Below, one piece after another: positions 1 to 11,800 of a stretch of 64,000 bases of DNA. Under the pieces are notes generated by a model. The model worked only from the letters and a program-made list of their open reading frames with translations. It made no database searches and was not told where the DNA came from. Source of the stretch: Owenia fusiformis (Eukaryota; Annelida; Polychaeta; Sabellida; Oweniidae). The DNA lies in the NCBI GenBank assembly GCA_903813345.2, contig CAIIXF020000009.1, forward strand, positions 18,873,759 through 18,937,758. The letters run 5' to 3'. Position 1 is the first letter of the stretch; each line of letters begins with the position of its first letter. The translations under genes and the position numbers were made by a program.

Positions 1-604
1 AAGAAGTGTAATCTAGGTACGAGATAAGTGAAAATATTTAATTTTTCAGAACAAAATCGTTTTTATGCATTTTAGGGAAGGAATTTATGCACCGGTACCG
101 TACCGATATTAACCCGTTCTGTCCCATGTCCAAGCATCTGGACCGAAATTCAGTCCAATATCATTAAACTGATATCAACTCGTAGATAAAAATGATATCA
201 CTCAAAATCATAGGATATCTTATCCATATAAGTTCTTGAATTACTTGTCTTTAATTACAGAAAAAATAATAAAAAACAAAGAGGGGTCAATTTTGAAAAA
301 ATGGCAAGTCAAAATCAGAAAATTAATTTTTTTGAGGTTTCATTAGTAGCAAAAAACACTATTTTTAGTTTTTATCAAAATAGGCTATTGTTGCTGCACA
401 TAATGATAAACCATGGCATTTAATTTCTTCTCAGTCGTCCTGTAGTCAAACAGAAATATGTGATGAATATCAGAATCGCAACTGCCTTTACATGCTTGAA
501 TCACAATATCAAATCATTTTGCATGTCGTTTTCAATCATTCTTGTTTATTACCATAGGTTCTTAAGAAACACCTACTTAATCTAACCTAAAAGAAAACAC
601 TTAC

Positions 605-672
605 TTTGTGCCAAATATCTTCAAAGTTCTCTACTCCTTCTGTTACTTTCTTAAGGCATCGATCAATTTCGC
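605..672 (-). CDS. CNOT3: CNOT3 coding exon 2
   Basis: This 68-nt exon has an acceptor (TTCCAG) just right of 672 and a donor (GTAAGTG) at 604-598. Two bases complete Gly and 22 codons follow (EIDRCLKK... ending DIWHK), the start of the CNOT3 N-terminal coiled coil. It ends in phase 0. Confidence 0.92.
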
Positions 673-3600
673 CTGGAATATACAAAGATTACATTAAATG
701 CCATAAAACGTAAAAAACAAATAATAATAAATAAAAAAGATGGATTCAATTCATTTTTCCATCCTACTTATTTTCAAATCAATATCAAAGCAAAAATATA
801 TAAACAAAATTTTTCAAAAGTAAACACTAGTGGGGCAGAAAATAGTAGGTAGTAGTCTTATTATTGACGCACTGAGGGTCTCAAATAATTGTGTCAACTC
901 CAATGTCCATATTGCGACTTGCTAAATTTTAAGCTGCTTTAGCAAACATTATTACAACTCTTTTTGGATGTACCAAGAGGCAGAGGGAAAAATTGAGCTA
1001 TCTATTTAAAGAATATTGCATTAAAATGATGTAATCTAGATCACGGTGTTGACTAAAGCATTGATAAACTGTTTTGGAATTGAATTAAGACAATTTTCTT
1101 CATAAATTTATGCAAAAATAAAGACACAAGAAAAGCAGTTTTTTTAGTACACTTCCTGTCTATTATTTCACAGTTGAGTCGACTCCAGATTTTAAAGTGA
1201 CTTGCACCACTAGACACAATGTAAAGTAGTTAATATAGCGTAGGCCATTTCATTGAAGCAGTACCAGTAGCTATCTGTGTGAAATTCGGAATTTTATCGG
1301 AATCTCAAATGAATATGAAAGCATTACATATTCTACATATTGACAGTCTTTAAATGAGAAAATGTAGGTGACTCAACTTCAAGGAGATCAGAAAATGCCT
1401 TGGAGGTGTTTAAGTTACTTAAAATTCAATAGTGAAAAAAGAAGGTAGAAAGCACACTCTGTCACGCGCCCCCCCCCCCCCAACACACTTAAGACTGATG
1501 ACTAAGAATCCAGGGTTCTAAAACTCAAGGCATCACATTATTCATAATGTTCAAAATTCATTAAAAGGGAAGACGGCCTTATACATTTTTATGGATTGTC
1601 ATAATATCATAGCGATAGCATTATCACTTGTTTTAAAAATATACTTTTATTAACAAAACAGGATCTACTGAGAAATAAAATATAAACAAATAAATGGTAT
1701 TTTATATTTTCAAATGGCAAATGCTATTTACATGCTCATGTGATTCAACAGGATATGAACCAGGTATACAATCATTTAGAAACAATTATTGCCGATCTAA
1801 CCTATAAGTTGTATATTCCACATATAAAATATAGTGATGTCAATGTTCTACTTTATAAACAAGATTTGCAAGTTGCAAGAACTAAGAACTGAAAAAATAA
1901 ACATGTATATCAGATCTCTATATTTTTCGATCAAACATTTGAGATTTGAGAGCAGAGGCACAGTGACATTTTATTAATCATTAATAATTAACTTTAGATG
2001 TACTTTCTGTAGTTAGAAGAAAACATTTTACTAACAAAATAAGTAGGGGGATCTATTCGAAAATGTAACGAGAAAACTGATTACAACATATAATAATAAG
2101 TACAAGTTTGAAATAAAATATGTTTTTTTCCTTTATACTGTTCATTTCATGAAAAAGAACCATCAAATGCCTTTGCAGAAATTCACAATTAATAAATCAC
2201 TCACGACTCATGCCATACTATAATCCAAAAAATGAAATCCACAATTTATTTATAAACACTCTTGAAAAAAAAACATGATTTGATCAAGCAATATGTGTCT
2301 GGCAGCCCAGCTTGGATCAAGTCTGGTCATCTCAGTTCAAGGTATAGATCACTGGTGCTTTCAACAACAGCTCAATATATACATGTAACATAAAATCTAA
2401 GATCCAATTGATTAATACATGTAAAAGAATTACAGTATTTTCAGTGGGGCTAGTAAAAAGTGAGTCCCAGGGACTCAATTATTGGGTCTGATGCATTAAA
2501 TTGAATTCGCCCAAAATTGACTGCCATGTACGCATTAAAATATCAATATGTTCCTTTTGACAAGTCTATGGCACAAATAGTGATATGGTGAAGTTATTTC
2601 TGTTATTGAGTTCACAGTAAGGGGTACTTATTACTATTATAGTTTAAAAAATGTTAAAAGTTCAACTTTCACTTTTTAGCTGCATCATGCATCAAATCTC
2701 AGTTCTTATATCGTTCACAATATCAAGGCAGTATTGCAATATGACAAATCCATTCACTATTTTAGATTTCTAATAGAATGAGATCAATACATGACTACTA
2801 TACATGGATTTAGATCTCTGATATAGTGTTATTCATTAACCTCTCTATTTCATCCAATAAACTATAGACAAAATTAATGTGTCATAATATGAGAACAAAA
2901 TTTGTAATAAATATGAAACGAATCAGATCTGCACAACTCAGAGTGTGTAACATCACATTAGCTCAAATATAAATTGAAAGCTAGATTCTCTGAAGATTTT
3001 GGCGATATAATAAAAAAAAGTTATCAATTATTAGCAATGTTATCAAGTTATTAATTCTAAGTATAGAAGTGAACTATATGACCATACATGAAATTAACGT
3101 TCACAATTATGTATCATGATGGAATATTGTGATTTCACCAACTCAGAATATACAGTAATCTGTAAAATTTGTAATATGTGAAGATGCAATTAGTTAGATT
3201 TAATATTCTGGATGGATTTTTGAATGGAAACATAAAAAATTAAATTTGAAAAACCCACGGACATTTTCTTAACCGACAAATTTTAATTTTTTTTTGTTTC
3301 TAAATGAACACTAAATGATTTTTATAACATCAAAAATATTTATGAAAGATCATATAGAGGATTCATGCCCGTTTTTTACCTAAAGTAAAATCTGAGTTCA
3401 AATTGGTGCTGCAAGTGGCATCAAATTTCAAAACCAGTATCACGTAGACTTGACAGAGAAGAGAAGGGATTATCTACATTTAGTGTCATCACATGGCATC
3501 AGCATCTGGTTTTAATACCGGTGTAAAAGAAATTATGGTCCCCTGGGGATTATGGTCCCCTTTCCTTACGGCCCTTAAAGGCCCTGACTGTGTATAAATA

Positions 3601-5790
3601 ATAAGGAAAATAATTGTAAGTAGGTCACCATGTAAATCAATAGAGAGTAGGACCAAAATTTGATAGGACCACCTACCCTTTTACACCGGCACAGGAGCCA
3701 AGCCTACTTCCGGTAACACTGTGATGCAATACAGGGTTCGATCTTAGCAGTAGCAAGGACCAAATTTGCAACCTGATTTGACATTTTGCTCCAAAAACTT
3801 GGTAGCCAGGAGCAAATGCTTGCTGCCAATTTAAGCAAAGAATCTCATGTATTTCAACTCTTCCATAGCATAGAATCAATGGAACTTACCACTCTGATAT
3901 TTTTGAATTTTTTCATCATGTTTCTGATAGCGATAAACAATCTCAATGCAGATTGGTTGATACAAATCCATAGTGAAACAAAATAAGGCAACATCACTGA
4001 TTGGACTTGACTCGCGTAAGCGAAAAGGAATTTCTTACCGAGAAAACATAAAATGTTGCCTGCACGAACACAAATTGTTCTCAGACGATTCTCGTGAGTC
4101 AAAAATGGTCAATTCGTTCAGTACAAAAAAACGGGAAATAACCGGTTGATTTGTTATAAGATAAGATTGAGACATTATTACAGATATCAGTCTAGTGCAC
4201 TCGCACAGCTTGACGATGAAATAAAAAAAATAGTATTTTTGTTGCTACCTGAATATGGCAATTTGTTATTTGTTTTTGTAGACGGTAGCAAATCCTTGCT
4301 ACTGGTAAAAAAAAGTTAAGGTCACTCCCTGCAATAGTTCAAACGTTCTTTCTTTGACAACTTTAAGTGTAGTTCAACGTCGTTAAACTCAATAACGGCG
4401 TTATTTATTATTAAGAATTTTCTTGGGGCCATTATTGAGTTTAACCTCTTTACTATTCTTTCCATTGATGCAAGTTTTGGATCCACCGAAACCATTTTTC
4501 CGCGATAACACGCAACTGATACTTGACAACAATATAAAAACACATAACATCAAGCGATTCAACACAATATTATTGTATTAAATGGTCATTTATACAAGTA
4601 AAATGAGGTTAAACTTACCAATCTCTAAAATGACATTTCCGCATGTCCTTCATTGTGTCTGTTCGTCCCGGGTTAAAATTTAAACTATTGAAACGAAATT
4701 GTTGTCAAATAGATTTATAATTATCACACGATTACTCGGGATAAAATAGCCATTTTTGAGGATGGCAGGTATCTTTGATTGATTTATATAGCGCTTGTAT
4801 ACACACAAAATCGTTATTAATTGCCAACCTACTGTTCATTGATGCAGTGTCGCAATGACGGTTAATTCCTGATACGATTTGCAATTTCGATGTTACCGGA
4901 GCTGACCGATATTTTCGTAAAATTCCAAACCTGTCTCCAATATTTTCGTAATTATGCATCAATATGGTCTAAGGGGGGTACGGGATGGTGTGTATGTATT
5001 TATAAGGTGTGTATGTATTTATAAGGTATGTATGCATGCTTGAATCACATTCTTTATGTAATATTACCATGTTTTCGGAGTTTAATTAGTTCCGCATGTC
5101 GAAACCTGCTGAACGATTAAATGATCGCAACAAGGGCAAAATCATCATGGAAGTTAGACCTAGCCGGGGCCATAAGACATGTCAGATAAGAAACGAGGCC
5201 CAGGATAGGTCTAATGTTGTTGGACTACTTTAAGTGGAGATTTAATTCCGACAGTCAATGATGTTGTTAACCTTGGGGTTCTACATGTCGACATCAGGTT
5301 CCATTCTGATCAGAGCTCGAGGCCTACCATTATGGCATTATGGGGGTAATTGGGTTATGCGATTTTGTCAACTATTCAAGCCCAAATATCATATTTTTAA
5401 TGTATCAATACATTGTGCAAAATAAATATACAATGATAAGGAGTACACCTCATGAGAATAATATATTGCACACATTCCTGTGGCATTGCATTTGAACAGA
5501 TAAGCCTATTGGAAATGAATCACATTTTTTAGTGTAATTTTGGCTTGGGATTTATAGATAAAAGCAAACATGCATACACAGGGCCTGAAAAATCGCAACT
5601 TTGGATAATTCAGAGAAAACATAAAACTAACTATATCCAAACAGTGGACCCAGATCATCCACAATGTGAGTTAATTAAAGAGTGCAATAGGGTTTCTGAA
5701 CAAAGTGAAAACAGAAAAGACGGAAAAATTGGATTTTGGAAAAGAGCTGAGTACGATTATCTCACCTTGCAATTTCCTCCTATCCGCCAT
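605..5790 (-). CDS. CNOT3: CNOT3, 5' portion (two exons, continues beyond base 1)
   Basis: CCR4-NOT transcription complex subunit 3 is a scaffold of the cytoplasmic mRNA deadenylation machinery. The start exon 5790-5766 reads MADRRKLQ plus one base and ends at a GTGAGA donor. The next exon, 672-605, follows a TATTCCAG acceptor, completes the split Gly codon, reads [20 protein letters not shown] then HK, and ends at a GTAAGTG donor. Joined, this is the N-terminus known from CNOT3 of flies and vertebrates ([18 protein letters not shown]...). Phases match exactly (8 codons + 1 base, then 2 bases + 22 codons). The following exon, which would continue LHNAANANQKEKYE in the family, is not present on the minus strand below 605, so the gene runs off the left edge. 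Intron 1 is 5.1 kb. The gene is head-to-head with CEP131. Confidence 0.9.
673..5765 (-). other. CNOT3 intron 1
   Basis: Five kilobases of AT-rich intron without a convincing coding exon. It holds a 13-base poly-C run at 1469-1481, a short TIR element at 3518-3689, and a tandem duplication of about 20 bp around 4986-5030. Two minus-strand sequences resemble 5' splice donors (around 3894 and 4613), but no reading frame there fits CNOT3. The short open frames in this stretch look like chance. Confidence 0.6.
3518..3689. mobile_element. Short TIR element (MITE-like)
   Basis: About 172 bp bounded by perfect 12-bp inverted repeats, CCGGTGTAAAAG at the left and CTTTTACACCGG at the right. It has no coding capacity. 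No certain target-site duplication was recognised, so assignment to a superfamily is open. Confidence 0.4.
5766..5790 (-). CDS. CNOT3: CNOT3 coding exon 1 (start exon)
   Basis: This exon is too short for a normal ORF scan. The ATG is at 5790 reading leftwards; eight codons give MADRRKLQ, and one G precedes the GT donor at 5765-5764 (GTGAGA). The family consensus is MADKRKLQ(G). A 5' UTR presumably continues to the right of 5790; the transcription start was not located. Confidence 0.88.
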
Positions 5791-8500
5791 TGCTACGTGG
5801 GGTTATAAATCTGTAGGGGTAGCATGCTATGGAAGCAATGTGTTACTCCTTAAAGCGTATACAAAGCGTATACACCGTCGAAAAAATGACACTTTCAAGC
5901 TTTGTTCTATCCAAAATGGCTGACTTTCTCGTTCTGGCCAAAGAACACTAAATTTTGGAAAAACGACTCCGCGAAATCAAAAAGTCATAATTCGTTATAT
6001 ATAATTTTCCAGTCGAAATACACAAACTAATTTGTGAGCTTAATTGATTATATAAAATTCATAAGTAATGATTAAATGGGTTTTGATATATTTCAATAGG
6101 TGTAATAAGGCTATAACTTGATGTAGGTCAAATTGGAAAGTAGTTCTGCGGAGTATTAAATTTCTAAATTGATTATTATGGGATGTCCCCATTCCGCGCT
6201 GTATATTTGAACTGATACTTTTTCGAAAATCAAAACATTGGTGATTAGACGGACCTTAATCATAATATGAGTGCATTATTGGTGTGAGCATGAAGCCATA
6301 TGAACAGGCACTGTTTTGACTGTTAAATTAATTTTTGATTTTGCTGGTACAAAGAGGTAAGTCAACTTGTAATGATGATATTTTCCAAAGTCAAATGAGA
6401 CAGTGAGTGACACACAGTCACAGAATCATGTTCAATTTCACCCAGGAGTTTCAGTGTATTCAAATCAGGGTTATATCTAGATTTAAGTTATGGAGCAAAC
6501 TTGTCATGACGTTTGGACTGAATTCATATATGTGACATGTTGGTGTGCAATACTTACTCGAGTCTCTAGCTTACAGCTAGACGAAACTTCATTGATTTCG
6601 TATGTACTGTGCTACACGCACCTACACGCACCTAGAACTCATTTTTAATAAATTTTATAAATATTTTTAAGAATATTAATCATATTTAGGATGAAGCGTT
6701 GCTTGTCTGGATTTAGATATTTCAAAATTTCATTTCGGAGTTTTGACACATGGTGAAATTTTCTCGCTGTAGCTAAAAATGGCTTCCGGTTCTGGACGTG
6801 AATAACATTTGACATTATTCTCGCTTAAAGAAATCAAATATAACAATAGATTCAGACGGGGATGTGAGCTGATGTTCTTCAAATCTATACATAAAGGTAT
6901 ATTTCATATTATTATGCCATATTTACTGTGCGTGTGACACAATGATTTACAATATTTATAATACTAAGGCAGCTCAATCTTCCTCCTCAAAGCCGGAATA
7001 TAGAGAAGGCTTTGGACCGAAGTAATGCAATACCTGCTTCTGCATTGAGATTCTTCTTTCGAGGTCAAGAATGACAATCATATCAAATCATTTGAGATGA
7101 GGAAGGCCTAGCCTTGCCCAAGTCTGTATTTTTTACTTATCTGATCTTGAATTATTACCACCTTGTACAATCCAATACATCTTCGCTGATATTATGCTTT
7201 ATTGTTGTTGTTGTGTTGCATAACCGGCTTTGAGATTTCCATCTTACTTACGCTGTCAGGGGTAGCGAAACCTTATTGATTGACAAGATCGCATGGACAC
7301 GACGTGTGACTTCAGGCTGACTTGACCAATCAAAACATTATCAGGTTGACCTGCATACACAAAGCAAACTTACGACTTGAAATTCTATGATCTGACGAGT
7401 GTTTCTTTTTACAATATATTTAATTATGTAATAAATGTAAGCAGTCATTACTATAAATTAAATCATGCGATTCAATGTGGATTTAAAACTGAATTCGCGA
7501 TGAAAATGCACGAAGACCTTGCCATGTAGTCGTCGATCTGATTCAGTGATTGAATCTCAGCCTCGATGTTCGATCATTTGAATTCAGCGATCGTTTCAAT
7601 GTTTCTTGTTGAAATCTTCTCACCTCCGGGTATCCGATCGATGCTCTGGCATCCATTAAACTCTGATTGATATTTATCTGATAAAATATTTGTATTTTCA
7701 TGATGAATTCGTGCAAGATTTGTTCGTGAAAAGTCCCGGTGAAAAGTGTACTTGTTTTTGACCGTGCATAATAATGAGCTAATGCGTCAGGGCTGTCGTT
7801 GATTGGTCAAATTTTACTGACATAAACATTGGGTCAGTAAAGCACGTGGCTTTCTCTTGGGTACAAGGCGGTCATAATAGAAATCAAGATAAGTAAAAGA
7901 GACCAACTTGGGCAAGGCTAAGGAAGGCCCTGTCATCCAAGTATGATGTACCATCTCAGCCTAGGATACCCGTCAGCCTTTAAATTAGGGTGATCCTCTA
8001 GTAGCATTCCTTCTATATTATCAAGTCTAAGACTAAAATGAAAACTTTCACCAATCCAAGCAAAAGCACAGAGTGTTAAGTGTAGAGGAGTCCAGCCTCC
8101 TTCCACTTATAGTCAGATATGCTGAACAGGCAAAAGATTCTTTTCTAGATACCCCAGTGATGAGGAAGGGGCTGGATTTTCTACATTAATGTCTTCACTG
8201 GATCAACCATTCATAAAACAATGATCTAGCATTTAGTTACTTCCTAAAGCTATGTGGATTTTGATACAATAGCTTACTTGGACAGCTGAATAATAGTGAC
8301 CTTTAAAACACGAATAATGAGATCCGCGGCTTACCTTTGGTCTCTAGCTGTGTCTTACATCAGTATCATCAATCCGTGCAAGTATTGGAGCGCTGAAATA
8401 CTTCTTTTTCAGTCAAGACTTTTAAAACCTACCACGCTGATCTTCTCTCAACCAATCAGCTAGCTGGAAGGAACACATGCTAAATGCGTGCTCATTAACT
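5791..8500. promoter_or_regulatory. CNOT3-CEP131 head-to-head intergenic region
   Basis: This is the interval between the divergent start codons of CNOT3 (minus) and CEP131 (plus). It must contain both promoters if no further upstream exons exist. About 0.8 kb of it is a MITE (7109-7920), so the ancestral spacing was nearer 2 kb. A weak, decayed ankyrin-like frame is visible on the minus strand in 6965-8130 (see findings). No CpG-rich block stands out by eye. Confidence 0.45.
7109..7920. mobile_element. MITE copy 1 with 9-bp target duplication
   Basis: An 812-bp element with termini TAGCCTTGCCCAAGT and its inverted partner at the right end. The flanks carry the direct repeat AGGAAGGCC at 7100-7108 and 7921-7929. 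It is closely similar over its whole length to the copy at 19883-20706, which has a different 9-bp duplication. It has no open frame. A 9-bp duplication is typical of Mutator-like elements, but the superfamily call is an inference. Confidence 0.85.
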
Positions 8501-8574
8501 ATGCAATGACGTTAGAAAAAATTACCATATATAGAAAGTCATTCATAAATCGACTACAAACTCTGAATGGCTTG
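8500..8574 (+). other. CEP131: Possible CEP131 5' UTR exon
   Basis: A strong donor (TTG|GTGAGT, GT at 8575) lies 138 bases before the start codon. The start exon is itself preceded by a good acceptor (TTTATATTTTAG, ending 8703). A TATATA string sits near 8527-8533. Together these suggest a short non-coding first exon and a 129-bp intron. The left boundary is arbitrary and no transcript evidence was available. Confidence 0.4.
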
Positions 8575-8712
8575 GTGAGTTCAGAGAATTATTGTAAACT
8601 GATAGAGTGAAGACGAAGCTCTCTTATAAGAAGCGAAGTCGAACGAATGCAAAGGGTAGTTCATTCCCTCCTCGATTTGTGAAACAATTCTTTTATATTT
8701 TAGATTATCACT

Positions 8713-8868
8713 ATGTCTGGCAGAAAGAGTAGAAACTTTGATGACATGGATCTCAGTTTAACTGGTTCCCAGTTCTCAGGCTTGTCGGGTCAGCAAAGAC
8801 GTCCTGGTTCTGCTTCAGCAAAATCTAAAAGACCAAGCTCAGCTTCTGGAACACGGAGTGCAACATCT
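8713..8868 (+). CDS. CEP131: CEP131 exon 1
   Basis: Start exon, 52 codons, [18 protein letters not shown]..., rich in Ser and Arg. This ATG was chosen because DLSLTG follows as in vertebrate CEP131 and an acceptor lies directly upstream. Donor GTGAGC at 8869; phase 0. Confidence 0.9.
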
Positions 8869-11800
8869 GTGAGCTTACCAGCTATTTTAAATATTAATAT
8901 TCTCATTTAAACATTTATTGAATTTCAATTGTTATTAAGTTTTGCATGTATGTCTTTAAGTTTGTCATCTACATTAAAACAGAAATTGTTACTGCCAAAT
9001 CAAGACCTTAATGAGCTAAAATTTTCAGTAAAAAGTCAATAATGTGCAAGTTTTTTATGCTTGACTCAATAAAAAAACCATTGACTACAGTGAAAGACAA
9101 AAGATCATTGGTTAACTATGATAAACACTTTTGTTTTTGTTTCAAAAGGGAGTTTAAAAAGATATAATTTTGTTGGCCAAATTCTGATTCCAAGATGTTC
9201 CAATTCTGATTCCGACACAGCTCTAGAATATTTTGACTCTGAGAACATTATTTACTGTATGCGATTTCATTTTATGAGCATTACTATTCAGGGTGCTGCA
9301 GATTGTTTCATGTTTTGTTTTGTTTTTATAGAATTTACTGAATGGAACAATAGGATCTAGCCAAGGCACAAAGTCAAAGAAAACCCACCTTCGAGGTAAA
9401 CTTTAATCAACTATGAATAAAAGAAAATAACATTTTAATAATCTCCCTGTCATAAGAGCAATTGGATGCAAGACCCTGTTGAAAATTACATGCCGCCCTC
9501 TTCAAAATCTGTTTGCACAATACAAAATGGTGAATGTTGACAAAAAACGAGTTATTTAAGATTTGCATCCTGTTGAGAAAGAATGATGGGAATATCACTG
9601 CATCTCTTGACAGTGTTTGTAATAAAAGTCTGGTCATGACTCGAAAGTTTATGTTACTAGAAGGGGGGCACCCAGGGTTCAGAGAAGACATATGTCTATA
9701 ATGTAAATGTGAATTGAGAAGACATTGTCACTGATTTGTGAAATTTACAGACAAATGACTTCACTTAATGGTGGTTTCAAAATCTTCTAAAAACACTTTG
9801 AATAATATTATGTTATTTCTAGCATGTTAACCAATATTATAACTTGTTATTTCACATCAAGATAAAGATGTGAGGAATGTGCTAACATTGATTAAAACAT
9901 CACAAAGATGTGTGTAATTTGGAAACTAGTTGTTGAAAATTCAAACAAATGAAGGGAGAGACATAATTATGTCTGTCATCTCTAAACTCTGGGTTTTCCC
10001 TCCTCTTTGTTACTAGAGAGGTCAACTGCAAGCAGTATGTCCCAATTATATGAATCAGATGAAGAAATAAACGCTACTTGGAGATCATTGTTAAAATTAA
10101 CATCATTTATTTCAGTTGAAAATTGATAAATGCATTTATCTTTTCAGCTGGAAGTCACAATGGGCCACTTAGTACACGAAGCAACAATAGTGATCTAAGT
10201 GCAGGGGATAGTGCGAGGGATACGACGCGGTCAAGTGCAAGGGATACAACACGATCAAGTGTTAGGGATACGATAGGGTTAAGTGCAAGTAGACAAACTG
10301 CTAAGGAGGCTGCAGCATTGAGTATCCAAAAATCTAAGGATGATTTTCTTGCTTTGTTTGAGAATACCACACATACACCTCCTAGGATTAACAAACCAAA
10401 AGCTGCAACCAAGGCCAGCGTAAATACACATTGGCAGTCAAGCGTAAGTCAAAAGTCAAGCTTAAATTACAGCTCAACTCTAGGATATAATATCAGTTTT
10501 AATAATACTAGGTCACTGGTGAATTATAAGTCAAGGTCACTAAGAGGGTCAAAGTTGGGGTGGAAATCATGTTCAATTTAGGGAATCTTGCTTTTTTTAA
10601 AATGACACAAATTGATTATTTATAGGTTCATTTTTTACAAACTTTGTCTTGCATTAAGTATCTTCCACCACCAGGGCTATATATCAGAAGAGGAGTTGTC
10701 CATCAGTATGGTGTAAGACAAATTCAAACAAATTGCTATATTTTCAGTTGTCTCCAAGAGATCGTACAATGAATAGTGCCAGAAGTATCAGTACAGTAGA
10801 TACAGATGCCACCACAGAAAGAGAAACTACACACTCACAGAGCTTCTTTACACCCCCTAGTGCCCGTAGCACCTCCACAATTGATAGTGAACATTTACGG
10901 GAAGTCAAAGCCAGGATTCGTAGATCAACATCGGGGGAGTCTCTCACAACTCAGAGCTCCATCTATAAAACTAACTCTGTAGAGCTCTCCCCTGAAGGAG
11001 GTGCAATTAGAAAAACTAGTTCAAAAGAATTTCGAACATCACAAGAGTCCTTATCACAATTAAGAAATTCAAGGGATTTACGTGTAATGACATCTTTGGC
11101 AAATAATGGAAATCAAAATGGAAATAATTTGTTGCATACTCCAAATAGTAATAATGATGTTTTAAATAGCCATAGACTGTTATCACCTAGGAAAGCACAA
11201 ACATTAAATAGTATTGCCAATAATATGACATCACAGGCTATGTCACCTGGCACAAAAACCTCTCTAAGTGATATAGAAAATAGCTACCAAAATATCAAAC
11301 CAAAGACTCCAGTGAACCAAATAACAAAATCATCAAAAACTAATTCAGAAACAGTCGGTAGGAATGTTGCGGAGGACTATATAAAGGTTGTTAACATGTC
11401 AGCAAGTAAAATACAAAATTGGTATCGGAGGATTTTACGACGGAGTCGAACGGCTGAAGCTGCAATGAAAAGACTATTGGATCAGAAAAGGCAGGAGAAA
11501 CAAGAGCAGAGTCAGCAAGATGAACAAAAGAAAGACTTAGAGAGACAAGTAGAACATGATAGGAAGAAAAATAAGGAAGATCGAGCAAGACAAGCCCGAC
11601 AACAGGCAATACAGGTAAGTGTCATAAAAGGGTCAACATTTTATAGATCACTAGAGGGGATGATTCGATGTGATTGTCTGTGTAGAGGGGTTTGTTTTGT
11701 CAGCTTAGGGTGAAAAAGGTGGAAGCTTTAAGTATTATTTCAAGTTTGTGTTGACTTATTGTAGTAAGTCTCTATTTTGATGTGGTTCGTTACACGGAAA

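Noticed and set aside
1469-1481. Poly-C run
   Set aside because: A simple homopolymer with no associated structure; a similar run is at about 41200.
4565-4662. Minus-strand ATG reading MKDMRK before a GTAAGT donor, considered as the CNOT3 start exon
   Set aside because: The phase is wrong for exon 2, and the 5766-5790 exon gives a far better match, MADRRKLQ with correct phase.
5545-5923. Two plus-strand frames of 87 and 72 codons
   Set aside because: They overlap the CNOT3 start exon on the opposite strand, have no recognisable domain and no splice context.
10444-10581. Extension of the CEP131 exon 3 frame to a stop at 10581
   Set aside because: A strong GTAAGT donor at 10444 joins exon 4 in phase; the extension has no family match.
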